Shown here in pieces: positions 32,491 through 46,103 of a stretch of 64,000 bases of DNA. The translations under genes were made by a program, and so were the position numbers. How positions within the stretch are numbered: position 1 is the first letter of the stretch; each line of letters starts with the position of its first letter. Below the pieces are notes generated by a model that saw only the letters and a list, made by a program, of their open reading frames with translations, ran no database searches and had not been told where the DNA came from. Origin of the DNA: Datnioides undecimradiatus (Eukaryota > Chordata > Actinopteri > Lobotiformes > Datnioididae). The stretch spans positions 13,026,808 to 13,090,807 of the forward strand of contig WARS01000013.1 of NCBI GenBank assembly GCA_008933995.1. Reading direction: 5' to 3'.

Positions 32491-33127
32491 TAGGGTTGTG
32501 GACAATACACTAGAAATAACTGATTAATTAACGGGTGGTAGAAGGACATTCAATGGTCATCTTAGTCATCCATGCAGCATGGATAGTTGAACAAAAAAAG
32601 CTGGTGACATTGCAGCCAGTGCGAATGGGTGTTCCAGAGTTGAATTGAGTATTTGTATAACCGATTAGCAGTTAGATATAAAATTAATTGGGAACTAATT
32701 TGGTTTTTAAAGTAATAGTTTGCTGATTGGAGAAAACAAGATATTATCTTGTGCTTTGAAAGACCAAATAATTAATAATTAAAGATCACTGCAGATCATT
32801 AAATGATATATATGAATAATTGTTTGTTTCAGCCTACTCTACCAACATATTCTCAATTAATAGTTCACTTGATTAGTCAGTTGACAGAAAATGAATTTTA
32901 ATGTTATAACAATCAATCTTTCAGTCATTCATTAATTATATCTGATAATGAACTGAACATTTAGTTTGATGAAAAGATAAAATGATTTAAATGTCAGTCT
33001 CCAAATTATAATTGAAATTGTTTGTGTCATTTAATTAACAATTTTATCATATAACATTATATGAATCAATTAATCAAGAAAATAATTGTTGGACTAATTA
33101 ATAACAAACACCCATATTACAGCCCTA
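32491..33127. mobile_element. Putative MITE-like element with short terminal inverted repeats
   Basis: Starts TAGGGTTGT and ends ACAGCCCTA, one mismatch from a 9-bp inverted repeat. The interior is rich in ATTAAT/GATTA motifs and includes TTGATTAGTCAGTTGACAGA, typical of the fish repeat that begins TAGGGCTGCAACTAACGATT. Degenerate and non-coding. Confidence 0.5.
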
Positions 33128-33875
33128 TGGCCAAACCTGTACTTCACAGTACGAGAGATAGCCTAATAAAAAATAAACTCAGGTGGGTCTTAAGTCCGAA
33201 TTTTGGGCTCACATTAATTTCTTAGCCAACCTAAGGAAATACGGAGAAAACTATTTCAACTACCACACCTCTGTTTCTCTGTAGTATGTGTTAAACCACA
33301 CAGAGATTTAAACGCTCAGAAAAGGATTCAGATGAATGTGATCATGTTTTTAAATAACTTTGAATTTCTGTTAGATAATTATAGAGGCTTCATACCTCAG
33401 GAGCAAGACAATACAACACTGACTGCTCGCAACCAGAATGCAGTGCAAGCTTCTAGTAAGAGTTACATGAATTGCAAGAATTACAATACAACTACTTAGG
33501 CCAGAGAATGACTCACAGCTGATGCCAATTGGAGAGAGAAAGATGCAAACTATGTTGACATCAAAATGTCTTGGTACAGAAGCATGTTGACAAACCCCAC
33601 AGACAAAGAGACACAGAATTTCCACATCTCCACTTGAAGTGGGAATATTTTGTCTTTTCTCCAAGACGATGGTGGTAAAGTTTCACTTGAACCTTCGGCC
33701 ATAAGACGCTTATTCTATGTTATTCATTGTTTGTGACTAAGCCCATGGGCTGTCACAGCTTGTGGAGCAAAGGGGCCTTTGTCATCAACAGCTTGAGTAA
33801 GATGACACCAATCATGTAGCATAAAGGGTTTGTTAGTATGATCAAAGTCTTTATTCAGAGATAAGCTTTGGTAAA

Positions 33876-33904
33876 TGCACATAGACAATGCCTATCTATG
33901 TGCA
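33876..33904. repeat. Short inverted repeat, 10-bp arms, 9-base loop
   Basis: TGCACATAGA at 33876-33885 and TCTATGTGCA at 33895-33904 are exact reverse complements. Confidence 0.9.
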
Positions 33905-34959
33905 TAGATACAATATTTGTGCTGTGCAGAGACAACTATGCATGCACACAGGCAGACATTTTCCCATTCAAAGCAATAATGAGTACTGCTGGTTATCTGA
34001 GATGATGTGAGGGAGAGATTTAAAAGGCATCGGAGGGGACAGAGGAGTGTAGGTGGTGTCGATTCCTTTGGCGTGGCCCTCATGAAACTAATGTAATTGT
34101 ATCCCGCAACAACACTGGAGCTATGACCTCATCCTGTCCAGAGAGGGAACCTGGACACATGAGAACATTATTCCATGCATGGCTGCCGTGTGTGTATGTT
34201 TTCATTTTCTATGCACTGACAAGGTGGTGGGTGGGATATAACAATTTTTTATGACTTCGGCCATAATACAGCTCACTCACTTCAACACAGCTACCCACCC
34301 AATGCTCCACAAATGACCAAACATTTCTTTGCCTGGTAGTGAATGAATCAAACCTCTCAATGACATTACAGGCAGAAATACATCCAGTTGGAAATTCTAT
34401 ACTCACACTCACAATGAGGCCTTAATGCCATAATTACACAATTATCTGTCCTTATTATCACCTTAAAATCGTCATGTTGTCTGTCAGATTAGGATAATTA
34501 GCAGAGCACCTTGTGTTACACATAGTCAATTAGGCAGTCAATCAGGCAGGTAATGAGGTTTTTACTAATTCAAAATCTGACTCAGTATCATGACCTCATG
34601 ATGAGTTCACTTACCGGAAATTATATACATTTTTTATTGCTGTACCGCATTTCTTTTTTACACAAAAGATTAAACTGCAGCCAGGTGAGCATTTACACCT
34701 GTTTAGCTTGGACGCAAGCCAGAGGAACGATAACGTGGATTCAACACTGACAGTGTTTATAGTAACGTTAGGTAACTGAAATGTAGCTAGTTCACATTTT
34801 TATCACAAAACAATCCAACGTTAACAGCACTCCGCCTGTCCAAGTAATTCAGCTGGCACCAGTTCTTCTTGTACAAATATCAGTCGAGATATTTTTTAAA
34901 TATAGTTAAAACTTTATTATATAAACAAAAGTAGTTTGCTAACAAAATAAACCTCGCTT

Positions 34960-35350
34960 ACCTTTTGGAGGTGAAGTTCAAACGCGACGCATTCTCTGTT
35001 TCACGCCACACCGGAGGTGTAAAGTCGCAACAGCAAGTTACATAAAAGAAAATATGGATGAAAACTTAGTCCGAAAGTGTTTCCTTGCCATCTTTTTTAA
35101 CTGCTGTGTCAAGTTGTCTGGCTGGCTCTTCGCAGTAAAAATGTAAAAGCGTTGGTTCAACCGTCACCACGCGCCGCTGTCAGAGGAGCTGTACACGCGC
35201 ACTTCAAAATTGTTCCGGTAATTATGTAAAGTTAAGAGAGAGACCGGCCACGGTCACCGAGAGCTGCTCTCCACCTAATCTGTCTCCTCCTCAATGAGCC
35301 TGACTGTCGGCGGTCAAACCGCTGATAAAACCTGCGCTGAGTCTCACTTT
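34960..35350. promoter_or_regulatory. hdac7: CpG-rich segment, likely hdac7 promoter
   Basis: CpG dinucleotides are dense here (AACGCGACGC, CACGCGCCGC, ACACGCGC, GTCGGCGG) and rare on both sides. This fits a TATA-less vertebrate CpG promoter at the hdac7 5' end. No TATA box recognised. Confidence 0.45.
34962..35040 (-). other. hdac7: Putative hdac7 non-coding first exon
   Basis: Minus strand shows CACCTCCAAAAG followed by donor GTAAGCGAGG, inside the only CpG-rich stretch near the gene's 5' side. It contains a five-codon upstream reading frame (ATGCGTCGCGTTTGA) and stops in the hdac7 frame, so it would be 5' UTR. The upstream limit is a guess; transcription may start anywhere up to about 35350. 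Confidence 0.4.
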
Positions 35351-38300
35351 CATCTGCGTGGTTGCTGATGGTGTGAGGGCTCCATCTGCTGAACTGAGCT
35401 GGGTAACGATGTCCCCTGTGGGAGAGTGTGTGATAGTTTAAGTGTGTTTGTTTATGTATGTATGTGTGTGTGTGGCATAATGTTGTTGCAACAAACTATA
35501 ATAACTGAAAATTAGTCAGTGTCTAAACTAGTTTCGGCCCCCTTTTTATAAATATGATGAGTTACCTAAAAGTTTGAAATACAGCTGAAATAGTAAAAAA
35601 TAATGAAAACAAGTAAATAAACAAAATGATAAATAACACAAGCATCCTGAATCTATTTAAAATGTATCCTCAGTTTATACTTATATGAACACACACACAC
35701 ACACACACGCTCTCAATTTACACACTGCTGCCCATTGTCACATGCCCTCTCTCAAACTGAGATATTACTGTCTTTCACAGTCTCCAGATTCTGCTTGTGG
35801 CCAAAACCACCCTCTGCCCAAAAAATCAACATCATTGGATCCATAAAGATAAACCAGTCTGGGACAAACCAACCAGTAAAAATGGTGAGCTGAGCCAATC
35901 TTTTATTTCATGTGACCTAAACTGGTCCTGGTCCTGTGAGGGACTTAATAGGTTTGCCGTTGTTCAGCTAAATTGTGTACCTAAGGGGAAAATTATGGCC
36001 AGAGCTTAAAAAATGCTATTGACAACACTCTGTAATTTCAACAACAGTATGTCTTTCCCCTGTGTGCTCTTGGCAGGACTTAACAGTCCATTTCCCAGTC
36101 ACGGGTTGACTGTGGCCTGAATAATTTGAAATACGCACAAGCAAATTGAATTTCATTGCTGACCCTCTTCTATCTTGAACAGCACATGCTTGAGACAGAG
36201 CTTCTTCTATCTGCAGAGGCATTTGTGTGTTCAGTAACTGTTGCTACTTAATTTACATTTTTAGAGAAATTAGCTCATTTAAAACATTTTCTTTTCATTA
36301 TATCAAAATGTATGTATGTATTTACATATGTGTTGTCATGACCTCTACAAAGATTTAATGAGCTGTTATCAGCACATCATTACTCATATTAATCATGTGA
36401 ACATAAGTGTGTGAGTCACTGCTTTAATGTTATTGGTATGTATGTTGGTCACATTCCCTTATTGTTTACACATCCTTATTATTATATACAATTGATAAGT
36501 TAGTGTGATAAGTACTAGCCATAAGAAGTACTCTCACAAGCAGTTAGGGGAGTTGTAACATTAGGGATGACATTAGGGATATGGTTGTCACAGTGCACAT
36601 TTGGATCTAAATATTTAAAGTGCCTGAAAGTCTGAAAATGTAATGTAATGTATGTAATACAGCCCTGATGACATTTTGCTAAAAAATGGAAAATTAGACT
36701 CTAATGTGTATGTCAAAATTACAAGTTGACCGTACAGTATCCACATGATGCAATAGTGTTATTTAGTGGTCACTCGTTTTGATGGAGTTGGCACCAACAT
36801 AAGTGTTTCTGTTAACACGTCATCGTCAACACGTCAATGGAGCTGCCTGTGCTTATCTTCTGCCCCTCACACTATTTCTGCCGTCATAAGTGCAGTGCCA
36901 ATGCATATGAGCATTTAGATGTGTGTGTGTGCGTGGGGGTATGTCAGCCTACCTATCTGTGTGTATGACTGGTTAGATCAGGGACAGAATGGAAAAGACA
37001 CATATGGCATGTACACAAGTAGGACTCCAAGGTGGAGATTTGTGACCAGTAGGGCTCACTACTCTTCCAGTCACAGGAAGCAAGTAGGAATGAGAGGAAT
37101 GCAGTCAGGCAACACGGTGATGGAGGCAGCAGCAGTTGCAGGGCAGATTGCCAAAAAGAATGAAAGAAAAGGAGGGAGTTAGGGAAGAGATAGCAAGAGT
37201 GAGAAAGTGATTAGAGAGTGGGGAAAGCTGGGGCGGGAATAATAAAGATGCACAATCAGGCAAAACCCAACTTTGCGATGTCTCCGGAGCCGTTTAGACA
37301 TGCTCGCATACCAAAAACAAATGGCCAGCAGTGTCTTTTGTAGTTGCATGTGGTGCGAGTGTAATTGTTTTCTCTGATATTAAGAGATTGATGTGGATAA
37401 TGTGCGTGATACTGGAGGAGTCACTGGCGGAAATGCCACAGTACATTAGTGTGACCCTCGGAATGTGTGGAGTTATCAGTCGAACAGATTTCCCAGTGAC
37501 GAACGGAGGCTGGGGGTCAACAAACAAGAATTCGTTTTTTACTATCCAGGGGGTCACTCTACCTTACACACACACACGCACATGCGCATGATACACAGAT
37601 ATACAACTTTTCGTACTTTTGCGCTCCGCTCTTTCAGCTCAACTGCCCTTAACTGCCCTTTTTTAACTTGTTCTTTTCTGTGTTGTCAAGTTAATCTTAA
37701 AAATTTAAAATCACAAATTTTGGCTTTACAATACATACCACATACCAAACCCCCTATTGTGAGACCAATGGAGATAGAGAAACCTCCCCATGAAGGGAGA
37801 ATCCTCAGGGCTAAAAGAGGAGAAATACCTCTTCCACGACAGATATGAAATAGATGTCAGATATAAGGAGTAGACAGGCATAGTAGTGTAGTTGTAGGCT
37901 ACTGCTATCATGTTACACCATGAGAGGCTTAAAGCCGCAGTAAACAATATTATTACAGTAAAACTGGACCCAATGCTGCAGTACATCATATGTAAATGGG
38001 TTTTTATTGAGAAACCTACCAAACGTAGCCTTTATCTTGAGTTCTATCTGTCCGTTAGCCTATATTAGCTCATTGCTTTTGTTTTACTGCAACCTTTTTA
38101 GTACAGTCTCACTGTGTTTGTCAGCTCTGTTTGTTCTTAGTCACCAAGATCTGATAAAAACCACTGTGTTTTACCTGCGCAGCACCAGACAGCAGACAGA
38201 CAAAGCTACAGTCACAGCTAGCTGTTAAACACAGTGTGGCATTTAGCATTTGAAGTGTTGAAGCACCAACAGCAACTTAATATTGTGACATGTTGTCTTT

Positions 38301-39919
38301 AGAGCTTGATCCACTGCCCCAAAGTGCTCATCTGTAATCATCTCTACTCTACTTCACCAGTTAATGTGGAATACAAAAAAGGAAATTAAGCTAAACCAAG
38401 AATGTACAGATCACTGCTTCGTTGTATACATAAAAGGGCAAAAGTGCCGTTACATACATAAAACTGCGGTTGTGGAAATGCATTTTTTTAAAAACTCGGT
38501 ATAATAGACAAGTGCACATGCTCAGGTAGGCCCCGCTAAGCTCTAGCTAGCAGCAGTGTGGTAACTTTGAAGTGAGCAGGCGATGGAGGCTGCTCGCACT
38601 GGTGGGTACCCTCTAAAGCCTTTCCATTCCCAACAGCAAAGCAAAGTCAACCCACAGAGGGGATAGATAGACAGCACTTGCCTAGTTTCTCTGGAAATTG
38701 CTGCTTTACGACGCCTTCACACTCCTGCGTTTGCACGTGTGGAAAAAGGTCAAAACATAGAGCTCAGAACAGTGTGTACTTCTTTGAAAAAGTTTGTGAC
38801 ACAATATTCAAAGTACTATACATGTCAAACAGTGTTTGTTTGTATTTGTGTGCAATTTCACCAGGGCTTTTCAAAAATCATTGATAAAGATAGTAATATT
38901 AACAAAGAGGATTTTGGAAAAAAGCAACAAATGAACTAATTATCAAACAACATTTACATGTTTCCTGTTAATAGTGGTTTCCATCTCTGTACAGTGCTTT
39001 CTGAATCAACCTAGTTAAACCACTTCCTTTGTGACAAAATCTTTCTGACTGTTTTTCCCTGCACACGCAAACTTCCCCATGACAGTAATATTAACATTAG
39101 ATCAAACTCTTGCAGTAAAAATAATTTTCCACAAGGTGGTGGTGCTCAAATAAATGACTGTAACTGTTGTTATTATTGTTAGCCAAGTGAACCTACTATT
39201 GGTCACTCATTAGCATCATGCACAGCAACCAAGAACTCAAACTCCTTCTTCATCCATTTACAGTGCTCATTTGACCTCAGTTGGCAGCTGCTGCTGTGAT
39301 GAAGAACCCTGTTAAGACCAGAGCAGACTAAATGAGAGGTGATCTGTTTTCAATCGCCATACTTTTGGCCTACCACACAGCCAAGTTACTGTACTGTCCT
39401 TCAGCAATTTGGAAAATGTGATGGAACAATTACAAATCCAAGTCATTTTGATAATTGAAAACATTAAGTTTTGATTAGATACTTTTGGGATACAGGGAGA
39501 AAAAGTAAGTATTTATCTCAGTTTCTAAGTCTTCTAATAACATTTTTTAGAGGCAGCATGTACTGATAAACAGTATATCTTTAGACCTGGCTTAAATATC
39601 TTTCACAGAACATTTCTTTGAATCTAACTCACAACATCCTTCTCCCTTAATTGACACCCACCCTGGTTGATTTAGACACCAGTGATGTGACACCGTCACA
39701 GTGTAGTCTGCTCAGTGACCCTGAGACAAAGAGAGTGCCTGATTTCCGCTTCCAGCTGACTGTGGCCTCTTGGCCTGCTGACCCTCAAGCCATACAAACC
39801 CAGGGTTTGATAATTTATCACAACAGAGATATAGACCATCAAATTCATCAAGTAATTCATACAGTTTGCCAAGACTACTTTCCCTTTTTTTGTGCTGCCT
39901 CATTAGAACCAGATACAGC
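35351..39919. other. Intergenic region between hdac7 and vdr, part 1
   Basis: No supportable gene. Open frames here are short and lack family resemblance. Contains a probable degenerate interspersed repeat at about 37925-38270. Confidence 0.7.
37925..38270. repeat. Probable degenerate interspersed repeat
   Basis: TTAAAGCCGCAGTAAACAAT near the start, and AGCACCAGACAGCAGACAGA followed by CTAGCTGTTAAACACAGTG and ATTTAGCATTTGAAG, resemble a high-copy percomorph element (AGCACCAAACAGCAGACAGA... GCTGGTGAACATAGTGG). Identification is from memory; borders are approximate. Confidence 0.38.
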
Positions 39920-40155
39920 TTAAGCGATTAATTATTTTGGTCTATGAAATGTCAGCAAATAGTGAAAAATGCCCATCAACCGTCCCCAAGACGATCTTTA
40001 AATTTCTTTTTTTGCCTGGACAATTGTCCAGAATCTTAAGTTTACATGATACAAGAAAAAATATTATTTTCTTGACTAGAAATGCCTTAAAATTTATTAA
40101 TTATAAAACCTTTTACCCAGCCATTTTCCATCAGCTGACTAATTGATCGAATCTC
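39920..40155 (+). repeat. Degenerate copy of dispersed percomorph repeat
   Basis: ATGTCAGCAAATAGTGAAAA then TGCCCATCAACCGTCCCCAAG, later GCCTGGACAATTGTCCAG and ATCAGCTGACTAATTGATCG, follow in order the parts of the fish repeat that carries AGTGAAAAATGCCCATCACA and CGACTAATCGATTAATCG. Best preserved of the copies here. Confidence 0.5.
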
Positions 40156-43100
40156 TTTTCCTATAAATCTGTGACACTTTGTGACCCCGTGTTAAGAGCC
40201 TAATTATTAAGGCTGAAGTTCAACACAGCAATTCTTCAGAGTTTAAGTAAGGCTAATCTTACTTATGAGTTCAGAAAAACATTGAAAGTAATCTAAGTTA
40301 CAGCTGAGTGATCTGAGATGCTGAAATGTTGTATTCCTACATTTACAAAAACAAATAAGTTTAGGATGGCATCTGTCCAAGATGAGTCTTAGAGCTGCAG
40401 TTTGCTAGGACTGTATCAGTGTTAAACTCCCGTAAATAACCATTTGTGTTTATAACTGCAGAGAAAAGGACAAATAAACCATGAATGTCTTCATTATACC
40501 CCCATTATTTTTCAGAGAGAACACAGAGGAGTTACAGTCTGATTTATAGCCCAACAAACCACGCAGACAAGTCTCTAAATATGGAGCAGCACGGGAGAGT
40601 AAAAATAGAGTGAAACTTTAGTGTTTTGGGCGAGAGCAAGCAAAAGCTGAGGCCAGCATTTCATCTTATGCAGCAAGATTTATGCACAGTGCACAAAAAT
40701 AAGGAGCGAGGGGGTGAAAAGCTAAACTTGCCACAGAGCAGACTCCACTAACTTCTTACCTACTTTCTCATAATTTAAAATCCAATAATAATCCTGCATG
40801 TGGTAGTGATGATGTACAGGGCTGGTGCAGATTTCTATAAAAAGATGTGTCCTTGGACGAAAAAATGTTTGCATGCATTTGACAACTCAAGCAACATTTT
40901 TAAAATTTGCCCTGCTTGTCGTGTCCTTCTTAAAAGTATTCAGCACAGAGGACAGTTAGAGCTGTGAAACTGAGCTCTTACTGAGCTGACCAAACCTTTC
41001 TTCAGCCTCTTTCTGAACAAGTTCTCACCCTCATCCCTTGTCTCTGCTGTATGCTCTTCTCCCCCAGTATTGCAATGAGGGACTGTTGTTGTGTGCACTC
41101 TCATACTTTTCGTGGACCGACTAGCTCTCCAGGGTGGGTGGGTCTGTTTCCAATTTTCTCCCCTTTCCCGTCCTGAGATTCGACACTTCCCAAACCAAAC
41201 AAATAACCCCCCAAAAATGAGCTGCAATCATTATTCTATTGTGTTTCACACCACAGTGTTCATCTTGTACCTTTTATAAGTCTAACGTGATTGTGCAGTG
41301 ATCACAATGTATAGGATAGAGCTGCTACACTGAATCCAGAACAAAGCCAAGCTTCTCACAGCGGACATCAACCAAAGCTGACCATCTGCCGGTTCTATCA
41401 CTGAGGATGAACCAAAGCATGATCTGGACCAGGAGTCTTTCATCTGACTGCGTCCACATCTGCAAAACTGCCAGAGCAGCTCAAATCTGCTCTTCAGAGT
41501 CTAAAACATAGAAGGTTGATTTACTTTCCTAGTGATATATAGACACTGAAGGTTATAGTTTTCACACAGCTGTTACCCGTTCTTTCACACATAGATATAT
41601 TGTGTGCAAATGTGCAACATCTCCTACCTGTTTTGGGTGCTGACATCCAGTGAGAGGTCTTTCCGTGCTCCCGCAGCAGTCCAGTCAATCAGAGACGCAG
41701 TAGTCAGACAGGCAGGGAGGCTTGGGGAGGAGATAGATCCTGCTTTGACAGGGCAGTGGTGCTGCAGCCCTAGAGCCTGGCTGTGTACTGACGCAGGGAG
41801 ACACAGTCAACTGCTTGACACAACAGGCTCCCTCTGACTTTTCTGTGTCTTGCACTTCCTCTCATGTGAGCTTAACTATCTCTCTCTTTCTCTTTCTCTC
41901 TCTCTCTCTGTCACACACACACACACACACACACTTAATCACTCCCCCTATTTTTTTTCGGAGACGACACAGTTGCTCTGCCCTATCAGCCCCCTGTAAC
42001 TTTTTGTCAGCGCTGCCCCTGCACCAGAAGCTCCGCGGATGAAGGGAGGGGGTTGTGGGAGTATGTGTAATGTTTGTGTGTGTGTGTGTTTGTGTGTGTG
42101 CATAGGAGCGACAGCGACAGAGAGAGAGCGACAGATTGTGTAGTCGTTTGTCTCTGACAGACAATTGCAGGAAGTATTGCTTTAGGATGCACAGGCTGTA
42201 ATAAGACTGTTTGCAGCTGTAACACACTGGACTGGTTTAAGTTAGACCAGTAACACTGTCAACAAAAATCCTACAAAGCAAACTTGTTGTCAGTGTTTCT
42301 CACTGTCAGCGTTCATTTGACGTAGCAACTTGAACCAGCTCTGTAGCCATAAATGTGCAAGAGTGAGATGAATATCAGGAAGACTAACAATTCAATCCTT
42401 CATTGATTTTAAATGATTTAAAATTGAATTCTGTAAATGTTATTAATACCAATAATTAATTTAAAGTAGATGCTCATTCATAAGATTATTTGGAAGTTCT
42501 TCGAACAGGAGGCATACATGTAACAATTGGCACAGCCTATTTAGTAGTAACCCATTTCCTTTCCTGTACTTTTGAGATAAACTGCTTGACCCTGTCAAGC
42601 TCTTACTTCTGTGTAAACAAAATTCTGTGTGATTACTCACACAAAACAACATATTTCCATGCAGCAATTATTTCAGCCTGAGTGAAAGTAACCAGGGAGA
42701 AAAACAGGCAGGATGTTGGTGATTTACAAGAGTACAGTTCAACAGTCTGAGAAACTTAGATGTAATTCTAGTAGTTTGTTTAATTTTGACCTTATCTTTG
42801 TTAAAATACTGATAACCTACATTTATTGTTCTTGGCTTACATATAAATGTGAGACACAGGCAGCAAATGCATTTTATAGTAACTTCATGATGTGAATGCG
42901 CACATTCTAAGGTATAGTCATTCTGGTAAATGCTCATTTCCTCGGAAATACGGGCGGAAAAGACAAGTTACAGCATGTGGTTTTCTCACACATTAGAGCC
43001 GGAGATTCATTCATACAAAACTACAATGTCAGAGAGCTCAAAAAGGCTGAATCTGCATTTAGCATGTCTGGATGCAACATAACATTGAGTCATGGGATAA

Positions 43101-43434
43101 AAATAGAGCGCATGTAATCAACATATATGGAGTTTGGCCATATATTTCATACCCAATTTTGTTCTACTTCTCACAACTTATTTGGAGGTCACCTGGTTTT
43201 ACTAGCACTAGTACTGCTGTAAAGTCTTAAAACATAAACCCATGATGACGATAAACTGTTGGCAAAAATAAAAATAACATTCCACAATGTATGTTTTGGT
43301 TAACATCTTAATCAGATTTTTTAAAATTACATCTCAAAGGTAAAAAAGCTCTAATTTTCATAATCAATTCATGAACCATTATTTGCTTCACAGAATCCAT
43401 TATTTTTTTATTTTATTTTTCACAGTATAATGAA
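40156..43434. other. Intergenic region, part 2
   Basis: No gene supported. Contains CT and CA simple repeats near 41876-41934 and a small GC-richer patch around 41940-42060 (CGGAGACGACAC, CTCCGCGG) of unknown meaning. Confidence 0.7.
41876..41934. repeat. (CT)n followed by (CA)n
   Basis: CT-rich run to about 41909, then pure CA units 41912-41934. Confidence 0.93.
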
Positions 43435-43625
43435 AACTAATGCCCTAATTGTCCAACCAACAGTCCAAAACCCTAAAATATTCAGCTTCCAAAAACATCA
43501 TATATGACATAGAAAAGCAGCAGATGGTCATATTTGTGCAGCTGGAAGAGGGAATGTTGGGCATTTTATGTATGAAGAAATGCCTGTTATTCAACAGTTA
43601 TTCAATTTTAGACAAAATGTAAGAT
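43435..43625 (+). repeat. Degenerate copy of dispersed percomorph repeat
   Basis: TGTCCAACCAACAGTCCAAA, then ATATTCAGCTTCC, AGAAAAGCAGCAGATGGTCA and GGCATTTTATGTATGAAGAA appear in the same order as in the fish repeat seen at 39920 and 30590. Confidence 0.5.
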
Positions 43626-46103
43626 GATCAACATCATGCATGTTTTATTCTGCCCTTATGGAATGAAGACATCTTTCATCTGACTTCCTACAAGCCTTTC
43701 AGTAAACATAACACTGCCACAGACACAACAGACATAACAAGTCAGCAGCAGACAGCACACTGCAACTAAGCCAAATCACATTAGTCCTGTTATGTTGAAT
43801 TGATCAGAATTGATTTTAGGGGAGAGCATGCTCCATGATGTTCTCTGTCTGTAGAAGAGAAATGCAGCTCAAAAGGTCGACAAACCTCCTGACCTTAACT
43901 GCTGTGTGGTCTGGCTCCTTCCAGTACTGCTCTTACAGTTATGGATTAGCTTTCTGCTTCAAATGTAACTTCATCTTTTGGGAAAACAGACTGACCAAAG
44001 GAAACTCGTGTTTGGGGGTCACGACCCTTTGTCCTCATGGTAAGTGAGAGGGAGTCTGAGGTCGACTTGCCCTGGTCTCAGATTCTCCTCAAACAAACTT
44101 TCTGAGGAGAGGATTGAGATGTGCAAATTTCAAATCTATATACAAAAGCAAAAAAATCAAACAAATAGAAGCTACAGTGGATGCATTTTCTGGCTCGTTG
44201 GAATAATACTGAAGTATGGCATAAAGAAATGCTTCAAGTGTTTGACCATTTTTTAATTTAATTTCCAGATATTTGACCTCTCAGAATTTCGACTTAGCCC
44301 CTATTGAGAACGTGTATTTCAGTGAACATCAAAGAACAGTCTGGATTAGATGAACCCACTTTTGAAGCCCTGTGAATGCAAATTCTTCATAATCTGGTGT
44401 AATAACTGGGAGCTGGGCACTCCCGAGGCTGCAGCTGAGTTGATACAAATAGCTAACCTGTTCCTTTTGGAACGCAGAGAGGAAAAGGAGACGCTGATAA
44501 GAAGCAGGTCAGGAGTCCTTGAGGAATACAATGGGATCTGCATAATATGGAAACAAGAGGTGCACACGGGCTGTTAAAAGTCCCTGAAGATCAGCGTAAG
44601 GGACAAGCAGGAGGAAAGGGGGGGGGGCTTTTATCTGCCAGGGCAGTCGAGACAGATCACAAGCATAGGAAAAAACTGGAAATGTCTTATCAGTATGTGA
44701 CCGACCAGTCTTTTTCCAATTATGTGTTTTGAATTATCTACTTTATGACTGGCCCTCACGACACTTGCACAGTGTTCTCTGTCATTCTTACTGTGTCTGC
44801 TTCTCTTAGTGCTAAGCTCATTTATCCCAAGTGAAAATGTACATTATTAAAACCAGGTCATGAATACACTCCTTCATTTTAAATAAAAGGCTTATTTATT
44901 TCCTCAGACAGCTGGACATTATAGATTCTTAACTGACTTTATTCAAACAGGACTAAAGGGTGCATTTGTTGCATTTGCACAATTTTTTGCTGTTGGTGGT
45001 CTTGTGAGTATTTACAGCAGCAGGATGGTGCATGTGAGATTGACTCAAAATAAACTAGAGCGCTCATGTTCATTGTAGTGAAGGAATATGTCAGCCAGTG
45101 TTTTCAATTACAGTTGGACAACAATAGAAGTCTGGGGACAAGAGGACTACAAATCCGGATTTGGCTACTCAGAGGTTTTGGTCTCTTATGGGATTTGTTG
45201 ACAATAACAAAATATGGAATACAACAAGTCTTTTCCTTTACATAAACATGATTATGAATCAAGAAAAGTGTCAGCTTTAAGGCACTTGACACTCTTTTGT
45301 TTGGTCTCAAAAAAGTATCAAGGTTCAATGCCAAAACAACAAACAAATGGACTGAACTCTGAAATAGGTCTTAATGATATCTTTAAGAAACACACCTACT
45401 AACTGTGTCAAACAAGCTCACGCACTTCCAAGAATTCTGTCTGTTGTGCTTCTCAGCCTTTAGTCGGGCTGAGTGGCGAGCCGACCCGTCTCTTGCAGGA
45501 AGGGGGAGTTTCCTGAAAGGTCACGGTTGTTCCAGCAGACCAAACACTGGCTAATTGCTTTGTTGTTTGTCGGGTTGGTGCCTGTTTTTGTGTTGCACTT
45601 TTCCTTTGTTTAGCATTCCCAAGTATATTACCCAAGCCTGTGGCCAAAAGATGGGGAGGATGAAGGAGTGGGAGACAAAGGAGGGGGAGGCTGAGCGCTG
45701 AAAATATGAAGGCAGCAGTCGTTCGGTGGATGCCGTGATTAGGCTGTGAAGGGGCCCCCCGTCTCTCTCCATCTCTCAAGCTAAAAATAGCAGGAGTAGG
45801 AAGGTGGTTATGGGACTGGGGGGAGGCCTTGAGGGGACAGGACAAGCAGGGACCGCAGTAATTGGTGAGAGACAAACAGCTGGGGGAGTGTGTGTGTGTA
45901 TTAGTGTACGTGAGGGGACCCTACTCCATGCAGCTGTACTCTGTCTTTCAGGCTCTAGATCCCTCTCAAAATGTTACATTGCTTCTTTCTCTCTCCCACA
46001 CACACACACACACAAACAGCAGGAAGGAAAGTAATGGGTCCCTGACAGCCAGAGCCCTAAAGAATGAAAGAATGTGCAACATGAGGCAAGGGAACAGCTG
46101 TAT

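Larger units (their letters stand above)
25701..34961 (-). other. hdac7: hdac7 5' intron region
   Basis: About 9.3 kb between the MDLS exon and the putative first exon. Holds CA microsatellites (28111-28160, 28978-29110), two degenerate copies of a dispersed repeat, and a candidate start exon near 27457. No clear open coding exon otherwise. Confidence 0.55.

Noticed and set aside
37465-37848. 127-codon plus-strand frame between hdac7 and vdr
   Set aside because: It includes CA-repeat translation and lies beside a probable interspersed repeat; no family resemblance.
41604-41837. 77-codon plus-strand frame in a GC-richer patch
   Set aside because: No recognisable domain, no clear splice context, no codon pattern setting it apart from the surroundings.
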